64,000 nt of DNA from Butyrivibrio sp. (GCF_015056685.1 NZ_SVFW01000019.1:1-64000); one strand, 5' to 3'; shown: positions 1-7,268, numbered from the stretch's first letter. Notes: generated from the sequence alone by a model not told the origin. A program made the numbers and translations.

Positions 1-49
1 ATAATCGTAATAGCTGATTTAAATCGCCTTTATTAGCTTCTCTTACCAT
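1..49 (-). CDS. GNAT acetyltransferase, N-terminal fragment (runs off left edge)
   Basis: An ATG at 49-47 opens a frame that stays open to the left edge and reads MVREANKGDLNQLLRL. This is the usual opening of a GNAT-type N-acetyltransferase, in which the first strand and helix carry a hydrophobic I/V-R-x-A-x-x-x-D-x-x-x-L pattern. A weak purine-rich GAGGAC lies about 10 nt upstream. Only 16 codons are visible, so the assignment rests on a short pattern and the substrate cannot be named. Confidence 0.45.
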   Translation of the reverse strand, partial: MVREANKGDLNQLLRL

Positions 50-121
50 TTTCTATCTAGTCCTCATAAACAATACTATAATTAAGCTTACTATCGCCTC
101 ATCTCGACAAATTGGATTTGC

Positions 122-436
122 TTATTTCTTTTTCTTTGGAGCAGGCAATTCATCAACCATAGAATTCAAAAGCTTATTCAAGAAATCCTTGTTATCTATG
201 TCATCAACCAACAGCATTTCCTTGGCTCCCTCATAGGGTGTTTCATATTGAGCGTTAGGCATCATCTGTTTTGCAGATTTAGTTGGTTTAACAAGAAATC
301 TATCATCATAGATTCCGCCGATAATCTTACCCTGATAATAAATGATATATTCCCCCATCATTGCCTTGTATGAAATTTCATCAAGTGATGATAGCTGGTC
401 TAAAATGAATTCCAAATAATCTTTACTTGAAGACAT
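122..436 (-). CDS. TfoX/Sxy N-terminal domain protein
   Basis: This 104-residue protein matches the TfoX_N family, small alpha/beta proteins named after the competence regulator TfoX/Sxy but usually single-domain and uncharacterised in Firmicutes. The hallmark block SYKAMMGEYIIYYQGKIIGG followed by DDRFLVKPT is present, and the tail ends in a lysine cluster (PKKKK). The start is supported by AAGGAGGT 7 nt upstream. The C-terminal TfoX domain of true competence regulators is absent, so a role in DNA uptake should not be assumed. No operon partner is evident. Confidence 0.85.
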   Translation of the reverse strand: MSSSKDYLEFILDQLSSLDEISYKAMMGEYIIYYQGKIIGGIYDDRFLVKPTKSAKQMMPNAQYETPYEGAKEMLLVDDIDNKDFLNKLLNSMVDELPAPKKKK

Positions 437-471
437 TTAAAACCTCCTTCTCAACAAACTGGAATTATATT

Positions 472-561
472 TCAAAACATGCTTTGACAATTGGCTCTAT
501 CGTGATTAAATCCACAAAATCCACCTGTACCATATTGAGAACCATATATTACTATATTCAT
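472..561 (-). pseudogene. Possible flavodoxin N-terminal remnant (29 codons)
   Basis: An ATG with a strong GGGGAG ribosome site 7 nt upstream starts MNIVIYGSQYGTGGFCGF and stops after 29 codons. MNIVIYGSQYGT resembles the first strand and phosphate-binding loop of flavodoxins, so this may be the surviving start of a decayed flavodoxin. A genuine short peptide cannot be excluded. The rest of the flavodoxin fold was not found nearby. Confidence 0.3.
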
Positions 562-588
562 ATTATCTACTCCCCGAGAAATCAGAAT

Positions 589-948
589 TTATTGTATAAA
601 ATACCTTTTCACCCATTTGTGATGAAGAAATACCATAATCAGAATAGGAATAATCGTGCCTATACATAACGGAATCACGGAGTATATGCTGTCTCCTCCA
701 ATAAACGCAGAACAAATCCACGAGCCAATAATACAAATGCCATAAATGATCCACATTACGCCATGTTTCTTATTCCATGAATTGACATCTGATAATTGTT
801 CTACTTTCGGAGGTTTTTCTCCTGTATAAAAACCAACAGGTTCCTTACTCTTTAGCTGACTAACTCCAATTCCAAGCATTATCATTGCAACTATACAGAA
901 AATCAAACCAGAAATAATTGCTCCAGCTATCTTTTTTCCTCCGTTCAA
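589..948 (-). CDS. Small integral membrane protein, unknown function
   Basis: A 119-residue protein with three hydrophobic segments: about residues 7-29, 64-84 and 88-108. Between the first two lies a short exposed loop with a PPKVEQLSDVNSWNKKHG stretch. The WNKKHGVMWIIYG type of motif recurs in uncharacterised Clostridia membrane proteins, but I know of no function. It is 13 nt from the acetyltransferase gene on the same strand and could be cotranscribed with it. Nothing indicates a transporter or enzyme. Confidence 0.6.
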   Translation of the reverse strand: MNGGKKIAGAIISGLIFCIVAMIMLGIGVSQLKSKEPVGFYTGEKPPKVEQLSDVNSWNKKHGVMWIIYGICIIGSWICSAFIGGDSIYSVIPLCIGTIIPILIMVFLHHKWVKRYFIQ

Positions 949-961
949 CTGAAAGTTAATC

Positions 962-1378
962 CTATATCTCTATCATTTTTCTAATGCCATTTGGTATTAC
1001 TTCGAAACCAAGTTTCTGATAAAAACCTTCTTTTCCCTTGGCAGAAACTCCGCCTATAGTAGTGAATTTCCCTGTAGAAGAATTCTTCACAGCATAGTCT
1101 ACAAGGTGATTGACAATCATGGTCCCTATACCCATGCCCTGATATTCAGGCAAAACCACTATTTCCTGCAGATACCAATACATCGCACCATCGCCAACAA
1201 GTCTGCCCATTCCTATTAGTTCACCGTTTTTCAAAGCAGAGACATTTATAAGGCCATTCTTGAGTGCCTTTCTTGCGTGTTCTATAGGAATATCAGCAAA
1301 TGCTGTAGCATTTCTAAGCCTCACAAAATCTTCAGGTTTAAGAATATTATCAACGAGTTCAATATCATTAAGCTTCAT
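962..1378 (-). CDS. GNAT family N-acetyltransferase
   Basis: A 138-residue GNAT-fold acetyltransferase. The acetyl-CoA pyrophosphate loop QGMGIG is preceded by the strand EIVVLPEY, and the C-terminal FYQKLGFE matches motif B of the family. The start is placed at the ATG at 1378 because GGAG sits 9 nt upstream; an upstream in-frame ATG overlaps that ribosome site. Small GNATs acetylate amines of metabolites, proteins or drugs, and the substrate here cannot be read from sequence. Confidence 0.85.
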   Translation of the reverse strand: MKLNDIELVDNILKPEDFVRLRNATAFADIPIEHARKALKNGLINVSALKNGELIGMGRLVGDGAMYWYLQEIVVLPEYQGMGIGTMIVNHLVDYAVKNSSTGKFTTIGGVSAKGKEGFYQKLGFEVIPNGIRKMIEI

Positions 1379-1411
1379 TATGTAACACTCCATTGTAAGT
1401 TTTACTGAAAT

Positions 1412-1780
1412 TCAAAGTTTTATTATCGTCGCAAGTTTCTTTCCGCATAGAATTCCAAATATGCAGCAACAACAACTCAGTGCCACATATAATCCGCCAT
1501 TCATATATTGTTTCTTCTCAAACAAATTAAAAGCTTCAAGGGAAAATGTAGAGAATGTGGTAAAACCTCCACACACCCCTGTCTTCCAGAAAAGAATGGT
1601 ATTATCAGATACACTTTCTCGGTTACTGGTAATTCCAACAACGAATCCAATTAGTATGGCACCGAGGATATTTGTAATCAGAGTTAATATCGGAAAATAA
1701 GTCTTAACAGGAATCAGACTTATTGCATATCGCGCTACTGCACCCAAGGCACCACCAAGTGCTACAAATAGAAAATTCAT
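1412..1780 (-). CDS. crcB: CrcB/Fluc fluoride ion channel
   Basis: This 122-residue, four-helix membrane protein is a Fluc (CrcB) fluoride exporter, which works as an antiparallel dimer in the cytoplasmic membrane. The start GGALGAVARY, the central NILGA and the signature GGFTTFSTFS, whose Phe and Thr side chains line the fluoride path, are all visible. AGAGAGG precedes the start. Only one copy is seen, which fits the homodimeric form. No fluoride-riboswitch core was recognised upstream. Confidence 0.92.
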   Translation of the reverse strand: MNFLFVALGGALGAVARYAISLIPVKTYFPILTLITNILGAILIGFVVGITSNRESVSDNTILFWKTGVCGGFTTFSTFSLEAFNLFEKKQYMNGGLYVALSCCCCIFGILCGKKLATIIKL

Positions 1781-1829
1781 ATCAACCTCTCTATTGCCAT
1801 ATATACTGAAATATACTCCTACCGGTCAC

Positions 1830-1918
1830 TCATACTGTCCATTCCGTCCATTCTATGTGGTTGTATTTCATTACTTCATCAGCCTTTTTCATTCCAGTCT
1901 TCTTATAAAAGCCTGTCT
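1830..1918 (-). pseudogene. C-terminal remnant of a GNAT acetyltransferase
   Basis: In the frame ending at the TGA at 1832-1830 the translation reads QTGFYKKTGMKKADEV and continues to WTEWTV-stop. GFYKKTGM is the typical GNAT motif B (compare FYQKLGF in the gene at 962-1378). There is no start or upstream domain, and the fragment overlaps in another frame the 3' end of the intact acetyltransferase at 1903-2457. It is best read as debris of a third acetyltransferase. Confidence 0.4.
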
Positions 1919-2457
1919 GATCTTAGAATTGCATACCAACTGGAATCATTAAGTCCCTGGTTGTTAATATCTGAGCTACGGAGTGTCCCTTCGTACTTCA
2001 TTCCACATTTTTTCATGACCATACCGGAGTGTGGATTATTAACATCATGCCTTGATTCGATGCGATTTGCTTCCACCTTGTCAAAAAAGAAATCTATGAC
2101 TGCTTTTAATGCTTCAGATGTAATACCCTGATTCCACCAGCACCTTCCGATACAGTATCCGATATGAATCATGTTTATACTCTCTTTCATACCAACTGCA
2201 GAGATACTTCCTATTGGTTCATCTATTTCTTTTAGAACAATAGCCCACTGATAGTACTTTTCATCCTTATATGAATCCACCCACTGTTTTAAAATCTCTG
2301 TTGTAACATCCACCGTTCCATGAGGTGGCCAAGTCAGATACTTAGTAACTTCTTCATCATTTGCCCAGTTCTTAAACATGGCATCGGCATCTTCACTATT
2401 GAATTGCCTCAGTATAAGTCTTTCTGTTTCGATAGTCTGTGTCCCGCAATGCTTCAT
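1903..2457 (-). CDS. GNAT acetyltransferase, RimJ/RimL-like
   Basis: A 184-residue protein of the Acetyltransf_3 (RimJ/RimL) subgroup. It opens with the family signature TERLILRQFNSEDADAMF, carries IGYCIGRCWWNQGITSEAL around the acetyl-CoA loop, and ends with NPHSGMVMKKCGMKYEGTLR, the standard GNAT motif B of this clade. The best known members acetylate ribosomal protein N-termini, but most homologues have unknown targets. AGTAGG precedes the ATG. Confidence 0.87.
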   Translation of the reverse strand: MKHCGTQTIETERLILRQFNSEDADAMFKNWANDEEVTKYLTWPPHGTVDVTTEILKQWVDSYKDEKYYQWAIVLKEIDEPIGSISAVGMKESINMIHIGYCIGRCWWNQGITSEALKAVIDFFFDKVEANRIESRHDVNNPHSGMVMKKCGMKYEGTLRSSDINNQGLNDSSWYAILRSDRLL

Positions 2458-2528
2458 CTTATCCTACTTTCCCTTTTCCCTATCATCTTTTCCGACAACT
2501 TATGGATTATCATACCTTTTTTCAGACA

Positions 2529-2580
2529 AAAATAAAATAGCCCCGGACATCAACTAATCAAATCTTGATTCCAGAGCTAT
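2529..2580 (-). terminator. Intrinsic terminator after higBA
   Basis: On the minus strand an imperfect stem (TAGCTCTGG paired with CCGGGGCTA, extended by ATCA/TGAT) is followed by TTTTATTTTT. It lies directly downstream of the antitoxin gene and should end the higBA transcript. Confidence 0.6.
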
Positions 2581-2585
2581 TACAA

Positions 2586-2882
2586 TCATCCCTCTTTTAC
2601 TGCGTCCAAAGGAAAAGGTATTACATTTGATGGTTCATTTTGTTGTGCTGTCCAAAGCGTCAGTTTCTGTTGCATATTCATCCAGCTTTCTGGAGATGTA
2701 TTAGTTGCCTTGCTTATCCTTATAGCCATTTCCGGGCTAAGAGAAGCTTTCTCATTAACAAACTCTGACAATGCTTTTCTACTTACTCCTAGCATTCTCG
2801 CTGCATCGGTAACTGTGAGATTCAATGGTTTCATTACATCTTCCAAGAATACATTTCCTGGATGTGTCGGTCTTCTAGTCAT
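2586..2882 (-). CDS. higA: HigA-family antitoxin
   Basis: A 98-residue HigA-type antitoxin with the diagnostic start RPTHPGNVFLEDVMKPLNLT and an XRE helix-turn-helix (TVTDAARMLGVSRKALSEFVNEK). It should neutralise the adjacent HigB mRNA interferase and repress the shared promoter through the HTH. The gene lies 17 nt downstream of higB, the usual toxin-first order of this family, and has its own AGGAGG ribosome site. The palindromic operator is annotated at 3191-3208. Confidence 0.92.
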   Translation of the reverse strand: MTRRPTHPGNVFLEDVMKPLNLTVTDAARMLGVSRKALSEFVNEKASLSPEMAIRISKATNTSPESWMNMQQKLTLWTAQQNEPSNVIPFPLDAVKEG

Positions 2883-2899
2883 GTATTTTTCCTCCTTCC

Positions 2900-3178
2900 T
2901 CAGTGATAGTCCATGTAGTCTACAAGAAATGCATCCTGACCCTCAAAATAAAAAGTCATTCTCCAATTACCATTGACAGTAACAGACCACATATCCTGCT
3001 TATCACCTTTAAGTGGGTGTAATCTATACCCAGGCAAGTTCATATCTTGAGCACTGGTACTGGCATCCAATCGGTCAAGCATTCTCGCTAATTTCGGTGC
3101 ATGATCTGGCTGAATTCCCTTCTTTGAACCAGTTTCATAGAAGTCTTTTAAGCCTTTATGTGCAAACGATTTTATCAT
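2900..3178 (-). CDS. higB: HigB-family toxin (RelE fold)
   Basis: A 92-residue RelE/ParE-superfamily toxin of the HigB branch, which cleaves mRNA on the ribosome. The family pattern is clear: SFAHKGLKDFYETGSKKGI, LDRLDAS, GYRLHPLKGD, W.V.VNGNWRMTF.FE, and the C-terminal VDYMDYH. The ATG sits only seven bases after the -10 hexamer of a near-perfect promoter, so the transcript should start at or next to the start codon. No ribosome site exists upstream, which suggests a leaderless toxin mRNA. Confidence 0.92.
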   Translation of the reverse strand: MIKSFAHKGLKDFYETGSKKGIQPDHAPKLARMLDRLDASTSAQDMNLPGYRLHPLKGDKQDMWSVTVNGNWRMTFYFEGQDAFLVDYMDYH

Positions 3179-3184
3179 GTCATT

Positions 3185-3213
3185 ATTATAACCTGTAACG
3201 TTACAGGTGTCAA
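3185..3213 (-). promoter_or_regulatory. higBA promoter with palindromic operator as its spacer
   Basis: On the minus strand TTGACA (3213-3208) and TATAAT (3190-3185) are separated by exactly 17 bp. The spacer lies within an 18-bp perfect palindrome, ACCTGTAACGTTACAGGT (3191-3208). An HTH antitoxin dimer bound there would sit between the two hexamers and block RNA polymerase. This fits autoregulation by HigA. Confidence 0.85.
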
Positions 3214-3231
3214 ACTCCCTTTCTTTATTAT

Positions 3232-3561
3232 TTACCTTTTCCAGAATCTGATATTAAGCAAAATAGTTATAACTGTTCCAACACCAGTAATTATCAGCCG
3301 CGTGTTCATAGGTGTCACATCACTAAGTTCATAGCATAGAAAAGCGACAACCAAGCATCCTATAATACTTCCCAGGATCTTGGCAATAGTAAAACAATGT
3401 TCAAGAATAAGCGTAACAATTACAGTTACCACATATATAATCAGGCACGTTTTTGAATCCAATCCCATGTTACGAGTAAGGAATAATGGAATAAAGCCAG
3501 CACTGGCTGCATTGAGGATATCAATCCTCATAATGAGAATACCAACAGCTGAAAGGACCAA
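3232..3561 (-). CDS. Small membrane protein, unknown function (TTG start, uncertain)
   Basis: A 109-residue frame with three to four hydrophobic segments and a basic end (RFWKR). The start would be TTG at 3561 without a clear ribosome site, and the frame is open upstream into the acetyltransferase remnant at 3563-3634 in another phase. It could therefore be the 3' part of a truncated membrane protein gene. No family was recognised. Confidence 0.4.
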   Translation of the reverse strand: MVLSAVGILIMRIDILNAASAGFIPLFLTRNMGLDSKTCLIIYVVTVIVTLILEHCFTIAKILGSIIGCLVVAFLCYELSDVTPMNTRLIITGVGTVITILLNIRFWKR

Positions 3562-3562
3562 G

Positions 3563-3634
3563 GCTAGCCTGCTGAATCAGCAAACAAATGGCATCTATAT
3601 CCTGTTTTGTTCCTAATCTGTATACAATATTCAT
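3563..3634 (-). pseudogene. N-terminal remnant of a GNAT acetyltransferase
   Basis: An ATG at 3634 starts MNIVYRLGTKQDIDAICLLI, a typical GNAT opening strand and helix, but the frame loses similarity after about 24 residues where the membrane-protein frame begins. No downstream acetyl-CoA loop follows. This looks like a deletion junction, and is one of several acetyltransferase fragments in the first 4 kb. Confidence 0.4.
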
Positions 3635-3738
3635 CTTTTTTGTCATTTCATTATCCTGAAATTTAAAAAGTATTCTCTGCCTTACTCTTAAGATAAATCT
3701 TTAGTTTCCTCCACGATAAAAACTAATTTCTACTATAT

Positions 3739-3780
3739 CAAAAAAGGAGCCATTTAACAGTAAATTAAACAACTCCTTTT
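3739..3780 (-). terminator. Intrinsic terminator after the nitroreductase gene
   Basis: AAAAGGAG and CTCCTTTTTT flank an AT-rich inner stem (GTTTAATTTAC / GTTAAAT), giving a hairpin with T-tracts on both sides. It may act in both directions. It lies about 35 nt beyond the stop of the minus-strand gene. Confidence 0.65.
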
Positions 3781-3813
3781 CTGACTTGTCAGCTCATTTG
3801 CGCAAAGTGCTTA

Positions 3814-4338
3814 TCAGATGCAGTAAACGTAATTTTCTTTTCTTGGAGCTGCTTCCTTTGCAGCCTCAGCTGCATATCCAAGAGCACAGTGTCCGATACC
3901 TTCATAATCACCTTCGATTCCAAGCTTCTTGAGGATCATCTTTCCAAACTCGGATTCAAATTCCTCTTTTGCCCTGTGGATCCAGATGCTGCCAACACCA
4001 AGACTCTCTGCAGCATTCATGAGATTTCCCATAACAAGAGAACCATCATAAATATATGTAGGCACGTTCTTATCCGCAAGAACGATAAGGATCACCGGAG
4101 CACCGTAGAATGGGTCAAAGCCTTCATTCCATCCAGCAATCTTTCTGTTCTCTTCGGAAATTGTATCTATCATATTTTTGTCTGTAACAGCAATAATGAT
4201 GGGACTCTGCTTACCCATTCCTGTTGCAGCATAGGTGCCTGCCTCGATGATGGTCTTAAGCTCATCCTCTTTTATCATCTCAGGCTTGAAATTTCTGCAG
4301 CTTCTTCTGCTTTCCAATACTTTGATCACTTCGTTCAT
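3814..4338 (-). CDS. Nitroreductase family FMN oxidoreductase
   Basis: A 174-residue nitroreductase-fold flavoprotein. The N-terminal ESRRSCRNFKPEMI is the FMN-phosphate-binding Arg/Ser block. The middle holds GAPVILIVLAD and GSLVMGNLMNAAESLGVGSIWI, and the C-terminal half has the GHCALGYA loop. Such enzymes reduce nitro, quinone or enone substrates with NAD(P)H. The start is set at 4338 because GGAGG precedes it by 9 nt. It heads a run of redox genes with the CPDC thiol protein and the flavin reductase. Confidence 0.87.
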   Translation of the reverse strand: MNEVIKVLESRRSCRNFKPEMIKEDELKTIIEAGTYAATGMGKQSPIIIAVTDKNMIDTISEENRKIAGWNEGFDPFYGAPVILIVLADKNVPTYIYDGSLVMGNLMNAAESLGVGSIWIHRAKEEFESEFGKMILKKLGIEGDYEGIGHCALGYAAEAAKEAAPRKENYVYCI

Positions 4339-4369
4339 TATAGTTTCCTCCAATTTTATCTTGACAACA

Positions 4370-4687
4370 TCAGCATCCCTTGCTGTCTATACCACAAGCT
4401 GCTCCTGCTTCTACAGGATGCACAACCTCGATTCCCTGCTGAGTAAAGAAGCTTTCCCAATCCAGAGTGAGCTTGCCATCATCAGTCACAAGCGCAGGAA
4501 TCCCAATATATCCATTGTCCTTTGCATCGTCAAAAACCTCATCCTTATCGCGAAGTTTAAGAAACTCCTTCAGACCCTTAAGGCTCTTTGTGATGTCGAT
4601 ATTGTCATATTCTATGTTGTTTCTGTCCAGATTGTACTTACACTCAATGCAGTCCGGGCACATCTCACTTCCATATACCTTTAACAT
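4370..4687 (-). CDS. Glutaredoxin-like CPDC thiol protein
   Basis: A 105-residue thioredoxin-fold protein with the redox motif CPDC near the N-terminus (YGSEMCPDCIECKYNL), a cis-Pro region GIPALVTDDG, and an unusual Cys-containing tail AACGIDSKGC. Related small proteins are annotated as glutaredoxin-related in Clostridia, and the electron donor is unknown. The extra vicinal cysteines at the end could form a second redox or metal site. AGGAGG precedes the ATG. It lies between the nitroreductase and flavin reductase genes. Confidence 0.75.
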   Translation of the reverse strand: MLKVYGSEMCPDCIECKYNLDRNNIEYDNIDITKSLKGLKEFLKLRDKDEVFDDAKDNGYIGIPALVTDDGKLTLDWESFFTQQGIEVVHPVEAGAACGIDSKGC

Positions 4688-4715
4688 GTTTCCTCCTGTT
4701 TATCTGCCAACTCCT

Positions 4716-5252
4716 TTATTTGATGATATACGCATCAACTATCTCACCAACATACATGGTGTGGAAATCTCTGTTAGCCATGGGATATGTCCCGTCCACA
4801 TCCTGAGGATATGTCTTTTCTCTTATATCTTCAGGAATCTTTGAAAGGTCCTGATCCTGCGCATACAGGACTTTGCACTCGATAGTCAGAGGATACTGCT
4901 TAACTCCCGGAGTCTTGATGGTATCAGCATCCACCAGCTCAAGTCCTGCCTCTTTTACTTTGTCGATATTAAAACCTGACTGCCATCCGCAGATCTTGTT
5001 TATCTGAGGATCCGGATTTTCAAGTGGAACGCTGATTGTGAATTCGCCAGCCTTATCAAGCTGTCCCTTTGTAAATCTTCCCTGACGGACATACACATGA
5101 AAGGTTGGCTTATTCCACAGGGTTCCAAGATGTCCCCAGCCGATTACCATTGAATTAAACCTGTCATTTGCAAATGTATTTAATAGGATTCCCTTGGGAA
5201 GTGCCTTTGTAATAATGTTGGCGTAATCAGTTACATTGATTTTTTCCTTCAT
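4716..5252 (-). CDS. Flavin reductase-like split-barrel protein
   Basis: A 178-residue FMN-binding split-barrel protein of the flavin reductase/flavoredoxin group. The sequence NSMVIGWGHLGTLWNKPTFHVYVRQGR and the later FTISVPLENPD are typical of the flavin-binding barrel. The start is chosen at 5252, since the upstream ATG is embedded in the GGAGGG ribosome site that serves this start. Members pass electrons from NAD(P)H or ferredoxin to FMN or to partner proteins. The neighbouring flavodoxins and thiol protein make a local electron-transfer role plausible. Confidence 0.85.
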   Translation of the reverse strand: MKEKINVTDYANIITKALPKGILLNTFANDRFNSMVIGWGHLGTLWNKPTFHVYVRQGRFTKGQLDKAGEFTISVPLENPDPQINKICGWQSGFNIDKVKEAGLELVDADTIKTPGVKQYPLTIECKVLYAQDQDLSKIPEDIREKTYPQDVDGTYPMANRDFHTMYVGEIVDAYIIK

Positions 5253-5270
5253 TTTCGTACCCTCCATAAT

Positions 5271-5867
5271 TCAAAACAATAGCTTCTTGATCCTAAACAC
5301 ACTCTCCGGAACTCCAAAGGTTCCATCAGAGCATTCAACTCTGTAAATCTCACAGTTCCCGATATTCTTCGACCAATACCTGCCTTTTGAATCTTTATCA
5401 AGATATTCGAGTATTCCCTTCATGGCTATTGCGTGGGTTGATATAAGCACATTTTTCAGTGAGCATTCATCCTTTATGGAATCCACAAATTCTCCGGTTC
5501 TTACAACTATATCAGCCAGCTGTTCCATTCCTTCCGGAGCAGGATTATTTACAAAATCGCTGAAGAACTTTATGACCTCTTTCTTTGGCTTAAGAAGGCT
5601 CATTCCTTCATATGGACCATAATCCATCTCGATGAGACGTCCGTCTATAGATACAGTGATTCCCGGAGCCACACACTCTGCGGTCTGCACAGCTCTTTTC
5701 AAGGGACTGGAATATACTTTGGTAAAAGAGATACCTTCCTTCTTGAGCCAGTCAGAAGCTTTTCTGCTCTGGTCAAAGCCTTTGGAATCAAGCTCATTGT
5801 CACTACGCCCCTGGAGAACATGCTTACTATTTAATTCTGTTTCACCATGCCGTATAATGTATAGCAT
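5271..5867 (-). CDS. Histidine phosphatase family protein
   Basis: A 198-residue phosphoglycerate-mutase-superfamily phosphatase. The catalytic RHGE motif is at the N-terminus (MLYIIRHGETELN), followed by LQGRSDNELD, YSSPLKRAVQTAE, the acid/base region EMDYGPYEGM, and the second catalytic histidine in LISTHAIAMK. All positions needed for phosphohistidine catalysis are visible. Substrates in this family range from sugar phosphates to cobalamin precursors, and the context does not decide among them. The gene is cotranscribed with redox genes on both sides. Confidence 0.88.
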   Translation of the reverse strand: MLYIIRHGETELNSKHVLQGRSDNELDSKGFDQSRKASDWLKKEGISFTKVYSSPLKRAVQTAECVAPGITVSIDGRLIEMDYGPYEGMSLLKPKKEVIKFFSDFVNNPAPEGMEQLADIVVRTGEFVDSIKDECSLKNVLISTHAIAMKGILEYLDKDSKGRYWSKNIGNCEIYRVECSDGTFGVPESVFRIKKLLF

Positions 5868-5885
5868 TTCGCAGGCCTCTTCTGA

Positions 5886-6332
5886 TTACCAGTTCTCAAT
5901 CTCATTTGCGCTGTGTACAAGCTTTGCCTCCACAGAAGCCGCTCCTTTAACATACTCTTCGAGCTTCTCTGCAGTCTTTCCTATTCCGCTTCCGCCTGAT
6001 GTTGCAAAGGCATACACCTTCTTACCTTCCCAGCTATATCCTTTGCAAAAGCTGTATACTACTCTTGGTGCTGCTGCATACCAGATAGGAAATCCAACAT
6101 ATACAGTGTCATATTTACCGAAGTCCTGAACCTGTCCTTCAACCGGAACGTCCTTTTTACCAATCTGCTCTTTGTTGCATCTTGAAAGTGGATTAAGGTA
6201 GTTGATATCAGCCTTTGTATACGGCTCCTTGGGCACAATTTCAAAAATGTCTGCCCTTATATTCTTCGCAAACTCCTCAGCTACTTTCTTTGTTGTTCCT
6301 TCAGCACTGAAAAATGTAACTAATGTACTCAT
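5886..6332 (-). CDS. Flavodoxin
   Basis: A 148-residue flavodoxin of the long-loop type found in anaerobes. FSAEGTTKKVAEEFAK is the FMN-phosphate loop, DTVYVGFPIWYAAAP carries the aromatic residue stacking on the flavin, and FATSGGSGIGKTAEKL the second flavin loop. It should act as a soluble one-electron carrier or quinone/flavin oxidoreductase. AGGAGG precedes the ATG. A second, shorter flavodoxin-like gene lies immediately upstream on the same strand. Confidence 0.9.
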   Translation of the reverse strand: MSTLVTFFSAEGTTKKVAEEFAKNIRADIFEIVPKEPYTKADINYLNPLSRCNKEQIGKKDVPVEGQVQDFGKYDTVYVGFPIWYAAAPRVVYSFCKGYSWEGKKVYAFATSGGSGIGKTAEKLEEYVKGAASVEAKLVHSANEIENW

Positions 6333-6344
6333 CCTTGTTTCCTC

Positions 6345-6746
6345 CTATTTCTCAATCATCCTTTTCCCAAATTCTTTTGCTGCTTCAAGTTTCCCATCTA
6401 TATTAAGCATATGCGCATAGAAATAGTCTTCACAGACAGTTATCCCTTTCCCCTTAAGCATCTTCTTTAGCGCCAGGACTGTTCTTCTTGACCAGTTTGA
6501 AGTTGTAAAAAGGACTACCTTTGAAACCATCTTAGAATCAAGCTTTTCCGCATATTCTTTAAGCTCGGGAGCCATAATATTTGCATAGGGAGCTCCACCA
6601 AGAAAAAGAATATCTACTTTTTCCTTGAGCTTTGGTTCATCAGCTATGCTGACTGCCTTTACACCAATCCCATCAGCTATTGCCTCAGCAATTCTCCTTG
6701 TATTCCCAAATTTAGTCTTAGAACAGTATCTTACTGCGATATCCAT
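6345..6746 (-). CDS. Flavodoxin-domain protein, short form
   Basis: A 133-residue flavodoxin-fold protein. RYCSKTKFGNTRRIAEAIADG replaces the usual T-x-T-G-N-T loop with SKTKFGNT, a variant of the flavodoxin_5-like group, and LFLGGAPYANIMAPELKEYAEKL covers the second flavin loop. The start at 6746 has AGAGG upstream; the longer frame back to 6815 lacks a ribosome site. It ends 12 nt before the flavodoxin at 5886-6332, so the two are probably cotranscribed. Confidence 0.8.
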   Translation of the reverse strand: MDIAVRYCSKTKFGNTRRIAEAIADGIGVKAVSIADEPKLKEKVDILFLGGAPYANIMAPELKEYAEKLDSKMVSKVVLFTTSNWSRRTVLALKKMLKGKGITVCEDYFYAHMLNIDGKLEAAKEFGKRMIEK

Positions 6747-6835
6747 AACAAAAAACCTCTTTGAAATTATACATTTTGCGCAATATGATTGTATCATATG
6801 TATCATCAATTTCAAGAGGTCAAATTTATCATTAT

Positions 6836-7033
6836 TTATTTGTAATACGCAGACACTTCAAGAAAGCTCTTGTTGCCATCTATGTAATCTTTATATGCTG
6901 TTTCTGCATCTTTTCCACGAAACACCTTACAAAGTCCGCACATGTCACAGTCAGAAATGCATGGATATCTTTCTTTTATATATGCTCTGCGCTCTTCCAA
7001 AGTGGAATTTCCTATCTCAGGTGCACCTGCCAT
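6836..7033 (-). CDS. Cys-rich miniprotein, paralogue 1
   Basis: A 65-residue protein with four cysteines in CISDCDMCGLCK and the C-terminal block AYKDYIDGNKSFLEVSAYY. It is a paralogue of the next gene at 7047-7268 (shared YKDYIDGxK). The cysteine spacing suggests an Fe-S or Zn site. I do not recognise a named family. The pair sits directly downstream of larE, which suggests a link to sulfur or metal handling, but that is inference only. Confidence 0.65.
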   Translation of the reverse strand: MAGAPEIGNSTLEERRAYIKERYPCISDCDMCGLCKVFRGKDAETAYKDYIDGNKSFLEVSAYYK

Positions 7034-7046
7034 AACAACAATCTCC

Positions 7047-7268
7047 TCAGTGTATCTGCCGGTCTTGGCGATATCTTTCCATATACTCCATGTTTATCTC
7101 TCGAATTTCCTTTTTACCATCGATGTAGTCCTTGTATATATCCCAGGGACTCCCACCGCCAAGCCAGCAGGAAGAACAGTTCTCACAGCCACCTCCGCAG
7201 TCAAGAGAGTTCTTCACTATCTGTTCCCGTTCTTCTTTAGTTGTATCTTTGATAAGGATAGACTTCAT
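7047..7268 (-). CDS. Cys-rich miniprotein, paralogue 2
   Basis: A 73-residue protein with CGGGCENCSSCWLGGG and IYKDYIDGKKEIREINMEYME. It shares the YKDYIDGxK block and the cysteine cluster with the gene at 6836-7033, 13 nt away. Four cysteines in ten residues are suited to binding a metal cluster. No catalytic domain accompanies them. It lies 33 nt downstream of larE on the same strand, so it is probably in that transcript. Confidence 0.65.
   Translation of the reverse strand: MKSILIKDTTKEEREQIVKNSLDCGGGCENCSSCWLGGGSPWDIYKDYIDGKKEIREINMEYMERYRQDRQIH

Noticed and set aside
1781..1902. Fluoride riboswitch ahead of crcB
   Set aside because: The conserved fluoride aptamer blocks were not found in the leader.
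3889..4446. Plus-strand frame of 185 codons opposite the nitroreductase
   Set aside because: The minus-strand gene has clear family motifs and a ribosome site, and the plus frame has neither.
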